This document shows positions 47,188-56,467 of a stretch of 64,000 nucleotides of DNA, in pieces. Within the stretch, counting starts at the first letter, position 1; each line of letters begins with the position of its first letter. Origin of the DNA: Ktedonospora formicarum (lineage in GTDB: Bacteria; Chloroflexota; Ktedonobacteria; Ktedonobacterales; Ktedonobacteraceae). Location of the stretch: assembly GCF_016587355.1 (NCBI RefSeq), contig NZ_BNJF01000003.1, positions 62,001 through 126,000 of the forward strand. The letters are read 5' to 3'. Made by a program: the position numbers and the translations under genes. The notes under the pieces were generated by a model, which searched no databases, was not told the DNA's origin, and saw only the letters and a program-made list of their open reading frames with translations.

Positions 47188-48311
47188 TTATACGACCGTG
47201 AAGCGGAAGGTCCAGGTCCTGATGCTCCCTCCTGGGTGATTTTCCCGCTCCATGACGGTCAAGATCCAGGTGCCATGCTTCCCAGAAAGTTGGTCATTGG
47301 GGAAGCTAAAGAGAAAGGTGCCATCAACTTGAGGACTGCCTGCCTGCACCTGATACGTCTTGGGGTCCTGCGCAACGTTCACCGTCGCCCAAAGACTTGC
47401 TTTCCCCCACGGTTGCTGACCGCTGATGAAGATGCGAACAGCAGAGGGCGTGATCACAGCCTTCTGTAATGTAATGGTCTCCCCATCTGCGGTCTGCTTC
47501 TGACCCAGGTTGATGATGCCTCCAGCGTGAAACGGAACAGAGAAATCGAACGTCGCTGAGCCGAGGACCTTCGGTGTGCGAAAGGCTGCACCTGTGCCTA
47601 CGTCCATTTTCACCTGGATATCCAATTGCTGGGGATTGCCAGTAATCCCGTTCGTATCTACATAAAATGCCTCGGCCCCACGATGATCCTCCTTGAACTG
47701 CGAGGCACTCCCCCCACGATGAGCTTCCCACTGTCGGTATCACCCAGAACGGTGCCATCTTTTTCTGAAACCACAATACGCAGCACCGAGAGCTGATTGT
47801 GATCTGGGGTACGGTTCTCATTCCAGAGGATGATATGCCCATCAGCGGTGGTGATGGTATCGGCGATAATCAACTCGTTCGCATCCGCGTAGGCTGCTTC
47901 AATGGTAATGGTGACCCCAGCAACCGTCCGCGACTGATGAATGGAATGGAACAGATTGTTTTGCACCAGGGAATGGGTCGCAGGATTGGAAAAGAGCACT
48001 TGGCGTAAGAAGGGGGAGACCGCTGCATACACAGTTCCTGCAATGAGCAGCACGGCGAGCAGGGCCGCGATGACTCCCAGGCTGCGCGCAGACCACGATG
48101 GTTGCCTTGTGAACCACTGGATTGGTGACAGAACTCTTTTTGGCGTATGAGCGAGTCTGAAGCGGGCCTGAATGAGTGACCACGAAGCGCGCCGGGAAGG
48201 AACTGACGCCTGATAGGTAGTGTCTAATGCCTCAATGAGCTGGTGGAATGCAGCATCTTCCTGCCCATCGAAGAGATCGGGATAGCGTTGTTGGAGTTCG
48301 TGTTTATCCAT
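47188..48311 (-). pseudogene. Anti-sigma factor-like membrane protein (one missing base)
   Basis: The N-terminal cytoplasmic part (~90 residues) is followed by one transmembrane helix (SLGVIAALLAVLLIAGTVYAAV). A large extracytoplasmic domain of the DUF4179/RsgI-like kind follows (VAGVTITIEAAYADANELIIADTI; then FISGQQPWG, WTFRFTVV). The frame breaks at a run of six C on the plus strand (47710-47715). One more base gives VGGSASQFKEDHRGAEAFYVDTN and 374 residues. Its start overlaps the sigma-factor gene by 8 bp, so the two are coupled. It should hold the sigma factor at the membrane. Confidence 0.82.
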
Positions 48312-48891
48312 ACCGGTATTGCTCCTTCAGAGAGTGTAATAGGCGCGTGATCTGTTTTTTGACACTGGCATGACTTTTGCCGACTACCTGAGCGATTTCA
48401 GCGGTACTCAGCCCGGCCGCAAAGCGGAGTGCCAGCAGCTCGCGCTTCTGGTCAGGAAGCTGAGCCAGCAAACCTCGCAGCCGAACCTGATCCTCCTGTT
48501 TCAACGCGATGACTTCAGGACTCTGCTCCGTTGAAGCGTGCATTTCTTCTGGGAGAAAGTCCCAGCGTTCGCTCCGCTTGCTGCGACGATAGTGATCGAT
48601 CGCGACATGGCGAGCAATGCGAAAAAGCCAGGCCGCAAAGGGAATACCACGAGCACGATACGCAGGCAAAGCCTCAAGGACGTTGAGAAACACCTGCTGA
48701 AGCAGATCGTCTGCGTCTTCATCATTGCTGGCACGTGTGCGTAAGTAGCGGTAGACACGCGCTTCATAGCAGAAATACAGCGGGGCAAAGTCCGCAGGAT
48801 TGGCTTTAGCAGCTTCTAGAAGCTGTGCCTCCGCCTCCTCCGGACTTCTCTCCTCCCACAAGAGAAGGTGTGGATTATTGTTCATGCACAC
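48304..48891 (-). CDS. ECF-type RNA polymerase sigma factor
   Basis: This 195-residue protein has sigma region 2 (YLRTRASNDEDADDLLQQVFLNVLEAL and FAAWLFRIARHVAIDHYRR) and region 4 (LPDQKRELLALRFAAGLSTAEIAQVVGKSHASVKKQITR). That is the ECF layout. An 8-bp overlap with the following anti-sigma gene gives co-translation. The likely targets include its own operon. The stimulus is unknown. Confidence 0.93.
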   Translation of the reverse strand: MCMNNNPHLLLWEERSPEEAEAQLLEAAKANPADFAPLYFCYEARVYRYLRTRASNDEDADDLLQQVFLNVLEALPAYRARGIPFAAWLFRIARHVAIDHYRRSKRSERWDFLPEEMHASTEQSPEVIALKQEDQVRLRGLLAQLPDQKRELLALRFAAGLSTAEIAQVVGKSHASVKKQITRLLHSLKEQYRYG

Positions 48892-48915
48892 ATTGTCTTT
48901 CTTACAGAATGTGGG

Positions 48916-49242
48916 TCATTTACTCTTGATCAATAGAAACCCTTCCATCATGATGGCATGTATAAAAACGCAGAAATGACCAATTGGGGACATTGCAGAA
49001 GAAACAGAAAATGTATAAAACCTTCCTTTGGAGATACCGTCTTCCTTGTCAAGGGTTTGGCCACTTCGTAGGTGTTGCACTGAGACAGCGAGAGCATCAA
49101 ATCCTTGTGGCGTGTTGGCAAAGTGGTGTGAGTTGGCTTTTACTTCTGTGAGCAGATGGACATCGAAGGTGCTTTTGGCCATATCAAGCCGAGAGCAGGA
49201 AGTAGGGTGCTCATTGATGAGAAGCTCCTTTCCTTGTTCCAC
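48916..49242 (-). pseudogene. IS110 family transposase N-terminal fragment
   Basis: RLDMAKSTFDVHLL and FANTPQGFDAL match the first ~60 residues of IS110 RuvC-like domains (first catalytic Asp in LDMAKS). After ~70 residues the sequence leaves the family (DKEDGISKGRF). The rest of the transposase is missing. Confidence 0.7.
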
Positions 49243-49254
49243 TTGACGACGAGA

Positions 49255-49430
49255 GGCAGGGAGCGCGGATCAGAACCATACTTGTGAATACAGGCTCATT
49301 GCCGACCTCTCCAGCCGGGAATGCCTCAGATACCGTTCGGTTTGCGATGCCGGCACAGAAGAACGGGACCTCATCTCCAAAGCAAGCTCGGGATCTCAGT
49401 GAACCCGCAAGTTCACCGTTCTTCTCCTCC
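49255..49430 (-). ncRNA. Candidate IS110 bridge RNA relic
   Basis: Upstream of the IS110 fragment, agaagaacgg (49357-49366) pairs with ccgttcttct (49416-49425). The inner hairpin gtgaac/gttcac (6 bp) lies at ~49400-49416. This multi-stem, gene-free stretch lies where IS110 elements encode the bridge RNA. Confidence 0.35.
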
Positions 49431-49520
49431 TCGTCTCGATTCCCTCCAAGTGTATCCGATCCTTCCCTCTCTTAAGATACAAGTGAACCCATGAGGGCAG
49501 ACCAGAAGGGGAGTCAAGTG

Positions 49521-49584
49521 ATCATCCCCTGGTAATAAGCGATCTCATACTCCACCGGAGGGACATATCCCAAGCTGGAATGAA
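49521..49584 (-). pseudogene. IS3-type transposase C-terminal scrap
   Basis: The minus strand reads HSSLGYVPPVEYEIAYYQG, the conserved end of IS3/IS51-group transposases. Only about 20 codons remain. Confidence 0.6.
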
Positions 49585-49607
49585 CAGGAGGCCAGACTCA
49601 AGAAGCA

Positions 49608-50105
49608 ATGGTTGGCACGGATGTGTCAGCAGACCATCGTGGGAATTGCGTTGATAAGACGCGGGCCTCTGGAGAGCCTGGTGCATGGAAATCGTGCATG
49701 CCATGGTTCGGGGAGGGCCGTTGGAAAAGGGCTGGCGTGAGCCAGTACCTCGCTGGCGGCCTATCCTACCGCACCGCCGTGCCCCCTTTGGGGGTTGCAA
49801 GCACGGGCAGCCCCCTGGTCGAAGTTTCCACACGCACCACCGCGCTGAGTCAATGGTTTCATGGCGGTGGCAGGCGAGTGAAGAAACCGCTCTCAGAGTG
49901 TTGGCACCAGTGCGAATGTGGTGTGGGCCCTGTGCAACGTGATCTCTACTCAGCGCTTCTGGCTGCCTATCTTGATCCAGTAGATCCCATTCCCTCGTGT
50001 GCCCGATACCAGCCGTATTGGGAAGGTGAGGAACTGGAAGCGTGGGCCGACCTCCTGGAACTCCCGCTACTTTCGCGCGGGGAGGTCTCAGTTTCTCTCT
50101 TTTAG
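49608..50105 (+). pseudogene. TnpB/OrfB zinc-ribbon C-terminal fragment
   Basis: The last ~85 residues (GGGRRVKKPLSECWHQCECG then VQRDLYSALLAAYLD) resemble the zinc-ribbon end of large OrfB-type transposases, here with only part of the Cys set. The sequence before it (49608-49850) is not convincing and may be out of frame. The matching N-terminal type lies at 50741-51268 on the other strand. Confidence 0.55.
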
Positions 50106-50488
50106 AATGTCACCGATAATGAACACCCTTCGTGGCCGTCGTAAGCTTGTATCGTCCCGCCCCGATCGAGGCACCAGCGGTAGAATGGGTCGTGTGTATA
50201 CTGGTACTTTGTGATCGGGTCATACCCTGAAAAGGCCTTCGCCGCAATACGTCTGTGCTCAAACAGGTACTGTTTGATAGGGCCATACTCACCAGACCAA
50301 TCATAGCCACTGTAGGACCTTATAAAACCAGGGCCGCCTTGGATCTGCTGGTGCTCTCCAAAAACCTCTGTAGGCACACTTACCTTGGCACTGGCAGCAG
50401 AAGCTGATATCGGAGAGCCAGCCATGAGTAACAGGGTGAGCAGCCCACTCAGGAAGAGTAGGACAACGCTTTTACTTCTCAAGGACAT
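50102..50488 (-). CDS. Small secreted protein of unknown function
   Basis: This 128-residue protein starts with a clear signal peptide (SKSVVLLFLSGLLTLLLMAG, cleavage near ASAASA). The mature part is Tyr/Gly-rich with SGYDWSGEYGPIKQY and AFSGYDPITKYQY, a local repeat of SGYD. It has two Cys (WCLDRGG, EGCSLSV) that may form a disulfide. It overlaps the end of the TnpB fragment on the opposite strand. No family is recognised; an exported peptide is inferred. Confidence 0.7.
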   Translation of the reverse strand: MSLRSKSVVLLFLSGLLTLLLMAGSPISASAASAKVSVPTEVFGEHQQIQGGPGFIRSYSGYDWSGEYGPIKQYLFEHRRIAAKAFSGYDPITKYQYTHDPFYRWCLDRGGTIQAYDGHEGCSLSVTF

Positions 50489-50658
50489 GGTGTTTCACCT
50501 TCTCTTTAACGCGGAGGCTTCAAAGGACAACAACCAAAACACTAAGTACATACTACATATATATCTCCAAGCAAACTTATCTCAAAGGATGTGGACGCGT
50601 GGCATGCTCTCTTGCATCAATGTCTCGCTTAGCTACTCATTTGCTCTCATCATAAGGC

Positions 50659-50703
50659 AAAGTCCTAAGACTTACTGTTTCTCACAGTAAATCTTAGGAC
50701 TTT
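50659..50703. repeat. 20-bp imperfect hairpin
   Basis: The arms aaagtcctaagacttactgt (50659-50678) and acagtaaatcttaggacttt (50684-50703) differ at one position, with loop ttctc. It lies between the secreted-protein gene and the TnpB N-terminal fragment, and may act as a bidirectional terminator. Confidence 0.6.
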
Positions 50704-50740
50704 ATATCTTTTTGTCTTAAGTCTTAATTCCCTATTCCCA

Positions 50741-51268
50741 TTAGGAGGCTTTAGCTTTAGATGCGCGCCTTAAGGCGCTCGCATGCCTGCATCCGGCCAA
50801 GAGAGGGAACATGCCAACGAGAACTCCATCACGATTGAGAGCATGGTAGGCGCGGCTCGCCAGGGTTTGGGCAAGCACCGCCTCAATGTGTTCAGCAATC
50901 CAGCTCATGCGCAAGCCTTTGACGGCTTGATGCAGGGCAGCTTCGGTGAAGCCGTGGGCTTGGCGCAAGGCGGAGAACGCCGCCGCTCGCTCCGCCTTGT
51001 GGGTGCAAGAAATGGAGCGGGCCTCTTGCCAAGCGGGATCATCCCGCATACGGCGCAGGCGCTTCTGCCCGAGGGAGAGGAGAGCATTGTAGAGCTGTCG
51101 GGCAGCTTCCAGATGGGCACACACTCGCTTGGCCTGCCCGGCGTTCACCGCAAGGGGCAGTTCCAGCAGGAACGTGGGGTGCGGATGGTGGGTGCTTGTG
51201 TGTGGTTGCTTGCAGCCTGACGCTTCATCATCCCATCTCTCGTGCATTGCGTTTTGTATCTGGATCAT
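50741..51268 (-). pseudogene. TnpB/OrfB transposase N-terminal fragment
   Basis: LLELPLAVNAGQAKRVCAHL and AARQLYNALLSLGQKRLRRM, then LRQAHGFTEAALHQAV, match the N-terminal helical domain of large OrfB transposases. The frame ends after ~170 residues, before any RuvC residues. Confidence 0.7.
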
Positions 51269-51948
51269 ATGTTCTATAGAATAGTAGCATGGTGACCTTT
51301 CGTCAAGTGCCCCGACATCCGCTGTTGCGAGGATCCGCCCCTCTCCTCCGCCTTACAAGGAACGGCGATGCATCCCTGTCATCAATGAGCAGGGCTTTCT
51401 CGCTCGGATCCTTGTAATGTGGAACGACGCTATGGTCAGCGTAGAAAAAGTACGCAAATCCACAGTGAGTGCAGAAAAAGTACGTCGAACACCTCACGCA
51501 ACGTAAAAATTGTTTACCAAATTTGCCTCGTTCATTTAGGGTCAGGTTCAACTGATTTATGGTACACGCTCTGTATCAGTCCTGCTGTGGACGCGCTTTC
51601 ATAAAGTCGAAGAACTTAGAAGTTCACATCTCTCGTGGTTCATACCTTCCTGGACTGAGAGAGCCCTGTGTTCAATGGCGTCGTTGTCGAGTGTAGCACA
51701 CCCACATAGACTCAAAGATGGACAGCCGCGCCTTTTGAAGAGTACAATAGGCGTAACCGGTCTGTCCACTCGCTCAAAAGTGAGTGGCTCGGATGTATTA
51801 TCTCTCCTGAAAGCAGCAGACAACAATGGACTCGTGGATGGGAACATCACATCCAACGTGTGATTGTGAAAATCAGGAAACACTTGCGCATCCACTCTGA
51901 TAAAATAGATATCTCTTCACCAGGAATGGTAGGAGAAAGCGAAACTGA
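51269..51948. other. Intergenic region without a supported gene
   Basis: Minus-strand frames at 51303-51551 and 51599-51895 have no ribosome-binding site or family features. I see no RNA gene or IS end that I can defend. Confidence 0.35.
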
Positions 51949-52146
51949 ATGCCAGATGGACGCACCCGTCAAGATATACGTTCGGGAATCGAAGTGTCAA
52001 TCGTCCTCAAGCAAGACCAGCAAACGGGAAAACTGACCCGTGGAATCGTCAAGAATATTTTGACTACATCCGCTTCTCACCCGCATGGGATCAAGGTACG
52101 GCTTGTCGATGGACAGATAGGACGCATACAGAAAATCGAAGAATAG
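51949..52146 (+). CDS. ywbE: YwbE family protein
   Basis: The 65 residues RTRQDIRSGIEVSIVLKQDQ, then TGKLTRGIVKNIL and GIKVRLVDGQIGRIQKI, match the YwbE (DUF2196) family almost end to end, including the usual ~65-residue length. The fold is a small beta-barrel; the function is unknown. AGGAG lies 13 nt before the ATG. The following SDR gene begins 25 nt later on the same strand. Confidence 0.92.
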   Translation: MPDGRTRQDIRSGIEVSIVLKQDQQTGKLTRGIVKNILTTSASHPHGIKVRLVDGQIGRIQKIEE

Positions 52147-52171
52147 AATGCCACAAAAGGAAGAGAGACGC

Positions 52172-52930
52172 ATGAATGGAACAGGTCGTATCGCTCTCGT
52201 GACTGGTGCTGGAACTGGCATTGGCAAACGAACGGCATTACTGCTCTTGGAAACTGGATATTCCGTCGTGCTAGCAGGCCGCCGAGTCGAACCCTTAGAG
52301 CAGACGGTTCAGGAGGCTGGTGTGCCGAAGTCGCGCACGCTGGTGATGTCTATAAACGTGAGCGACCCCGAAGCTGTGTCGGCGTTATTCGCGGCAACGC
52401 AGGACAAATTCGGACGGTTGGATGTATTATTCAATAATGCAGGTGTGGGTGCGCCCTCCGTCCCGCTCGAAGACCTCAAGTATGAGCAGTGGTGTCGTGT
52501 GCTGGATACCTGCGTGACGGGAACATTTCTTTGCACGCAGCACGCATTCAGGATGATGAAGCAGCAACATCCGCACGGCGGACGTATCATCAATAACGGG
52601 TCAATTTCCGCGCATACCCCCCGACCCAATTCCGCCCCGTATACGGCGGCCAAACATGCGATCACCGGCCTCACCAAATCAACGGCGTTGGATGGTCGCC
52701 CATTTGATATTACCTGTGGGCAGATTGACATCGGAAACGCGGCAACCGAGATGACAGCCAACATGGAAAATGGGGTACTCCAAGCCAATGGCACAGTTGC
52801 TGTCGAACCAACGATGGATGCCGATCATGTTGCGCGGGCGGTGCTCTATATGGCGAGCCTGCCACTCGATGTCAATGTCCCGTTTGTCACCGTGATGGCA
52901 AACAGAATGCCCTTTATAGGTCGTGGCTGA
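52172..52930 (+). CDS. SDR family oxidoreductase
   Basis: From ATG 52172, preceded by aaggaagag, the 252-residue product has TGAGTGIGKRTALLL, NNAGVGAP, NNGSISAH (Ser) and YTAAKHAITG (YxxxK), with a complete C-terminus. It is a classical NAD(P) SDR. The in-frame ATG at 52148 lies 1 nt after ywbE and lacks its own site. It probably shares a transcript with ywbE. The substrate is unknown. Confidence 0.9.
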   Translation: MNGTGRIALVTGAGTGIGKRTALLLLETGYSVVLAGRRVEPLEQTVQEAGVPKSRTLVMSINVSDPEAVSALFAATQDKFGRLDVLFNNAGVGAPSVPLEDLKYEQWCRVLDTCVTGTFLCTQHAFRMMKQQHPHGGRIINNGSISAHTPRPNSAPYTAAKHAITGLTKSTALDGRPFDITCGQIDIGNAATEMTANMENGVLQANGTVAVEPTMDADHVARAVLYMASLPLDVNVPFVTVMANRMPFIGRG

Positions 52931-52984
52931 AAGCTCTGTGGTTTTGTTGCAAGGAGAGGGGCAATCTGGTAGAGTGAGCGATCG

Positions 52985-53120
52985 ATGGCGGGAGCGTCAA
53001 AGTTCACCGGCTACTCCATTCTGGAAGCCGAGAGCCTTGACGCCGCAGCCAAATGGTCAAAAGTGCCCGGGCTTGGCGAATGCCAATATTGAGGTGTACG
53101 AGGCTGTCCCATTTAGCTGA
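52985..53120 (+). pseudogene. YCII-related protein fragment
   Basis: FTGYSILEAESLDAAAKW in one frame and CPGLANANIEVYEAVP in another make up the second half of a YCII/DGPF-type domain, usually ~110 residues. The N-terminal half is missing and one frameshift separates the parts. Confidence 0.6.
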
Positions 53121-53345
53121 TCTCGCTCAGCTACCAGCTGACGTAGGCGAACTATCCTTAACCGATTTACAAGGTGCCTATGAAAGAAAAGCCGAAGAAT
53201 TTCAACATGGCTTGGTAGAGAGCTCGTTGGCTGAGGAAGGAGAAGGAGATTACGGGCTTAGCCCTGACGTTTGAAGAGTTTGAGCCGATGGACATGACCC
53301 TCGACGCCGCCGTTAAGGAAAGAATCACGAGAAAAGAGATATGAG

Positions 53346-54614
53346 ATGGCTTCTCCAAAAATGCAGGTAAGTCCGCGTATGATTTCACTCGAACACCTCC
53401 TTCTCACAGGAAACACCACAGCTCTTGAAGCGTTTTGGCTGGATGTGGCGGCGCATGGCGCTCCCTTGATTGAAGCCATCGAAGGGGATGACACACACGT
53501 TCTAGTCACATTCCTCTGGCGCGGACATGGAAACACACACAGTGTCGTGGTCTTTATTGGCCCTGCCAGTTGGGAACGTCCCACGGACCACCAGATGACT
53601 CGCCTCCTGGATACTGATCTCTGGTACAAGACATATTGGTTGCGAGCAGACCTGCGCACCACCTATGAGTTTTCTCCTAACGATCCTCTGACTCCCATCC
53701 AGTACCAGGAGTTTTGGACGCGACTGGTTCCCGATCCATTGAATACGCGCCACTTTACCTATCCAAAGGATGAAGAAGACCCCAAAGCACAAGACCTCGT
53801 GATGTCTATTCTTGAACTGCCGCAGGCTCCTCGCCAAACCTGGATTCTTCCTCGCCCAGGTGTGGCACAGGGTCAGGTCGAACGGCATCGTCTGCGGAGC
53901 CAGATCCTCGACAATGAGCGCTGTATTTGGGTCTATACCCCACCAAAATACACAAAGAGCAGCGAACCCTACCGTCTTCTGCTGCTCTTTGATGGAGGGG
54001 AATATCTTCATCTGGTCCCCACCCCGACGATTTTGGATAACCTGTTGCACGAAGGGGAAATCCCCCCACTTGTCACCGTACTGATCGACACTCTCGGTCA
54101 AACGCGCAACCAAGAGTTACCGTGTCACCAACCTTTTGTGGACTTTTTGACACAGGAACTCTTGCCATGGGTCTATGAGCGATATTCCGTGACTCATGAT
54201 CCAGCACAGACGACGATAGCTGGATCAAGCTATGGGGGATTAGCTGCCGCCTTCGCTGGTCTACGAGCCTCAAACTTCTTTGGGAATGTCTTGTCGCAAT
54301 CGGGACAGTTCCAATGGAACACTGATTCTGAAACGAATATTCCGCAGGAGTGGCTCACGCAGCAATTTATCACGAGTCCCCGTGTTCCTGTGCGCTTTTA
54401 TTTGGAGGCTGGTTTGCAGGAACAAGGCAGACTCGCTGCAACAGTTCCCAGTAACCGACATCTGCGTGATGTATTGGCTCTAAAAGGCTATGAGGTGCAT
54501 TACGCCGAGTTTAACGGCGGTCATGAATTTCTCTGTTGGCGTGGGTCTTTAGCAGATGGCCTGTTGAACCTGATTGGTCATCAATCGACTCACGATCTAG
54601 CAGATGTACCATGA
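53346..54614 (+). CDS. Enterochelin esterase-like alpha/beta hydrolase
   Basis: This 422-residue protein has an N-terminal beta-sandwich of the Fes type (LVTFLWRGHGNTHSVVVFIG; MTRLLDTDLWYKTYWLRAD). The hydrolase domain has Ser in AGSSYGGLAAA, an Asp-containing strand (LLLLFDGGEY) and the catalytic His in FNGGHEFLCWR. Fes proteins hydrolyse ferric-siderophore esters. No siderophore uptake genes lie nearby, so a different ester substrate is equally possible. It is cytoplasmic, with no signal peptide. ATG 53346 is the first Met after a stop; no strong ribosome-binding site is visible. Confidence 0.85.
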   Translation: MASPKMQVSPRMISLEHLLLTGNTTALEAFWLDVAAHGAPLIEAIEGDDTHVLVTFLWRGHGNTHSVVVFIGPASWERPTDHQMTRLLDTDLWYKTYWLRADLRTTYEFSPNDPLTPIQYQEFWTRLVPDPLNTRHFTYPKDEEDPKAQDLVMSILELPQAPRQTWILPRPGVAQGQVERHRLRSQILDNERCIWVYTPPKYTKSSEPYRLLLLFDGGEYLHLVPTPTILDNLLHEGEIPPLVTVLIDTLGQTRNQELPCHQPFVDFLTQELLPWVYERYSVTHDPAQTTIAGSSYGGLAAAFAGLRASNFFGNVLSQSGQFQWNTDSETNIPQEWLTQQFITSPRVPVRFYLEAGLQEQGRLAATVPSNRHLRDVLALKGYEVHYAEFNGGHEFLCWRGSLADGLLNLIGHQSTHDLADVP

Positions 54615-54887
54615 TGATCGGACCATATCCAGACGACAAGGACGCGGGAGTTGTTTGGAGCATTCGAGGTATTGACCACTTTCGCTGATGCGTTCCTAGA
54701 TATGGAGCAGTTTTCCAGGCATTGAAGCGTCAAATTCCACCCTTCAGTACAAAATCGGGTCTTGGTCACTTTCGGTGGAAAAACTCAACAGATCCCAAGT
54801 GCAACCGATCCATCCACGTTCGCAACTTGTGACCATGGTTGCTCCACACAGTGCGCATGATCCGTTCAGGACGAAGAGTGAGCTCAT

Positions 54888-55283
54888 TTGAACAGACCCA
54901 AGCACATGAAGCTAGTGTGTGATTCGCCAATCTCTTTGTCCTCGCCAGTGACACATATCCTAGGATATGTGTCAAAACTCGTTTTTCAGCAGAAGTCTCG
55001 TGTTGGCGAACAACAGCCCATCTGCCTTGAGGTGGGTGAACCCCAAGACAAAGTGAGTGCGGAGAATTGTCCTTTTTCTGGGACAGTTGTGGAACTTCAG
55101 TCAGCACAAATCCGAGCGACAGGAGTGGAAAAGCTCCAGTGTCCGGCGTGCGGAGCAACCAGAAAGGCAACCATACGGGGCGAGTTCGTCATCTATCCCC
55201 CTCACACACCGCTGCGCATCGCGCGCGTGAACAAAGGCCCCTTGTGGATCAGGCAAGGAACAATTTGGGCAATACAACAATAG
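54888..55283 (+). CDS. Zinc-ribbon protein, paralogue of the 10165 gene
   Basis: The last ~60 residues (VEKLQCPACGATRKA, YPPHTPLR, WIRQGTIWAI) share the CPxCxATR...PxH...W layout with 10165-10794. The N-terminal 50 residues span a 24-bp perfect palindrome (54950-54973) and are less certain, so the start is tentative. The function is unknown. Confidence 0.5.
   Translation: MNRPKHMKLVCDSPISLSSPVTHILGYVSKLVFQQKSRVGEQQPICLEVGEPQDKVSAENCPFSGTVVELQSAQIRATGVEKLQCPACGATRKATIRGEFVIYPPHTPLRIARVNKGPLWIRQGTIWAIQQ
54950..54973. repeat. 24-bp perfect palindrome
   Basis: gacacatatcc-ta-ggatatgtgtc is self-complementary over 24 bp. It lies inside the 5' part of the zinc-ribbon ORF, where it interrupts homology with the paralogue. 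Confidence 0.8.
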
Positions 55284-55334
55284 AGCGGTAAGCTATCATT
55301 TGTAAATGATCGAATATGAAGCAGAGGTGCGAAA

Positions 55335-55997
55335 ATGAATGACCGAGCAATCGCGGGAGAGTTTGTGACCGAGACGTTCGACTACGACGGTGGGAGGCCT
55401 GTGACGGTGTACGTCCCGCCAGATCCGCCCGAGGCAGTCGTCTTCGCCGGTGACGGGAAGAGTATCTCGCAGTGGGGCCGGTTCCTCGAGGCAGCCGACG
55501 TCCCATCCACGATGATCGTCGGTGTACACGGGCTGACGGACGAGAATCTGCGACTCCAGGAGTACTCGCCGGTCTTTAACACGGAACGGTTCGCGGCACA
55601 TGAGAAGTTCTTCGTCAAAGACGTCCGCCAATGGACAGCGTCGCGGTTTGCAGGAGCGCTGCCCACTGAACGCACCGCAGTGTTCGGTGCCTCGGCGGGC
55701 GGCGAGCTGGCGCTGGCCCTGGGGCTTCGGCACCCGGACGTCTACGGTGCGATCTTCTGCGCCTCGCCAGGAGCGGGCTACCAACCGACTGAGGTGATGC
55801 CTCCTCGGATTCCGCGCACGTACCTTGTTGCCGGCACGCAAGAGCCGTTCTTCCTTGAGAACGCTACGAGGTGGGCGGACGCGCTGCGCGATGCAGGTGC
55901 GGACGTTGTCATGAAAGAGCGAGTCGGATCGCACGGCGGCGCGTTCTGGCGAAAAGAGTTCCTGCTCATGGTGGCGTGGGCGTTTGGACGCGAATAG
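55335..55997 (+). CDS. Esterase / alpha-beta hydrolase
   Basis: This 220-residue protein has FGASAGGELALALGLRHPDVY (nucleophile Ser in GASAGG), the preceding AVVFAGDGKSISQWG oxyanion region, a VAGTQEPFF acid strand and SHGGAFWRKE (catalytic His), as in the PF00756 putative esterases. Its codons are clearly richer in G and C at third positions than those of its neighbours, which suggests acquisition from an actinobacterium-like donor. The ATG follows gcagaggtgcgaaa. Confidence 0.85.
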   Translation: MNDRAIAGEFVTETFDYDGGRPVTVYVPPDPPEAVVFAGDGKSISQWGRFLEAADVPSTMIVGVHGLTDENLRLQEYSPVFNTERFAAHEKFFVKDVRQWTASRFAGALPTERTAVFGASAGGELALALGLRHPDVYGAIFCASPGAGYQPTEVMPPRIPRTYLVAGTQEPFFLENATRWADALRDAGADVVMKERVGSHGGAFWRKEFLLMVAWAFGRE

Positions 55998-56467
55998 ATT
56001 CCCTTCTCCGTCTCAAGAATGTGCTGAAGAATGGGGCATAGTACCTTGCTTTGGGATTTCTAGGGTATAAATCACGGAATTAAATGCTTTACATTCCAAT
56101 GAGATTGCAGTTTTTTGTGAGCCTGGACAACTTTATGAAATTGACCCATATTGTGTCCAGGCTATTTTTGACCCATAACATGACTCTTACGCAACCTCGA
56201 TGATAGAAAGCTCAAGCAGAGCAACGAATGGGGTCAAAGTCTGCTCACTAAGCGACTTATGCTTTTCCTCGTATCTCATCTGTTTTTAGAATCATCGAGG
56301 ATGCGTAAGAGCCTGGGAATGTTGGGATTTACACCCTTCCCTGCCGAAAGTCCGTCTTTTCAAACCGCTTGCCCACCCAGACACCTGTACCCATTTCTCC
56401 CGACAGTATCCTGGGATTGACACCACATTTGAGAACAGCAGATGAGGATGGTTGCCCTTCACCTGTT
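55998..56467. other. Intergenic region holding an ISL3-type MITE
   Basis: No gene is seen. Direct traces of insertion (gacccata repeated at about 56143 and 56171) and the small element at 56182-56313 are the only structures. Confidence 0.4.
56182..56313. mobile_element. Small MITE related to the nearby ISL3 fragment
   Basis: The ends gactcttacgcaacctcgat and atcgaggatgcgtaagagcc are inverted repeats (~24 bp, two mismatches) around ~85 nt. The same end (ctcttgcgcaacctcgatgatt) borders the truncated ISL3 gene at 59237-59290, so this is likely a deletion derivative of that element. Confidence 0.6.
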
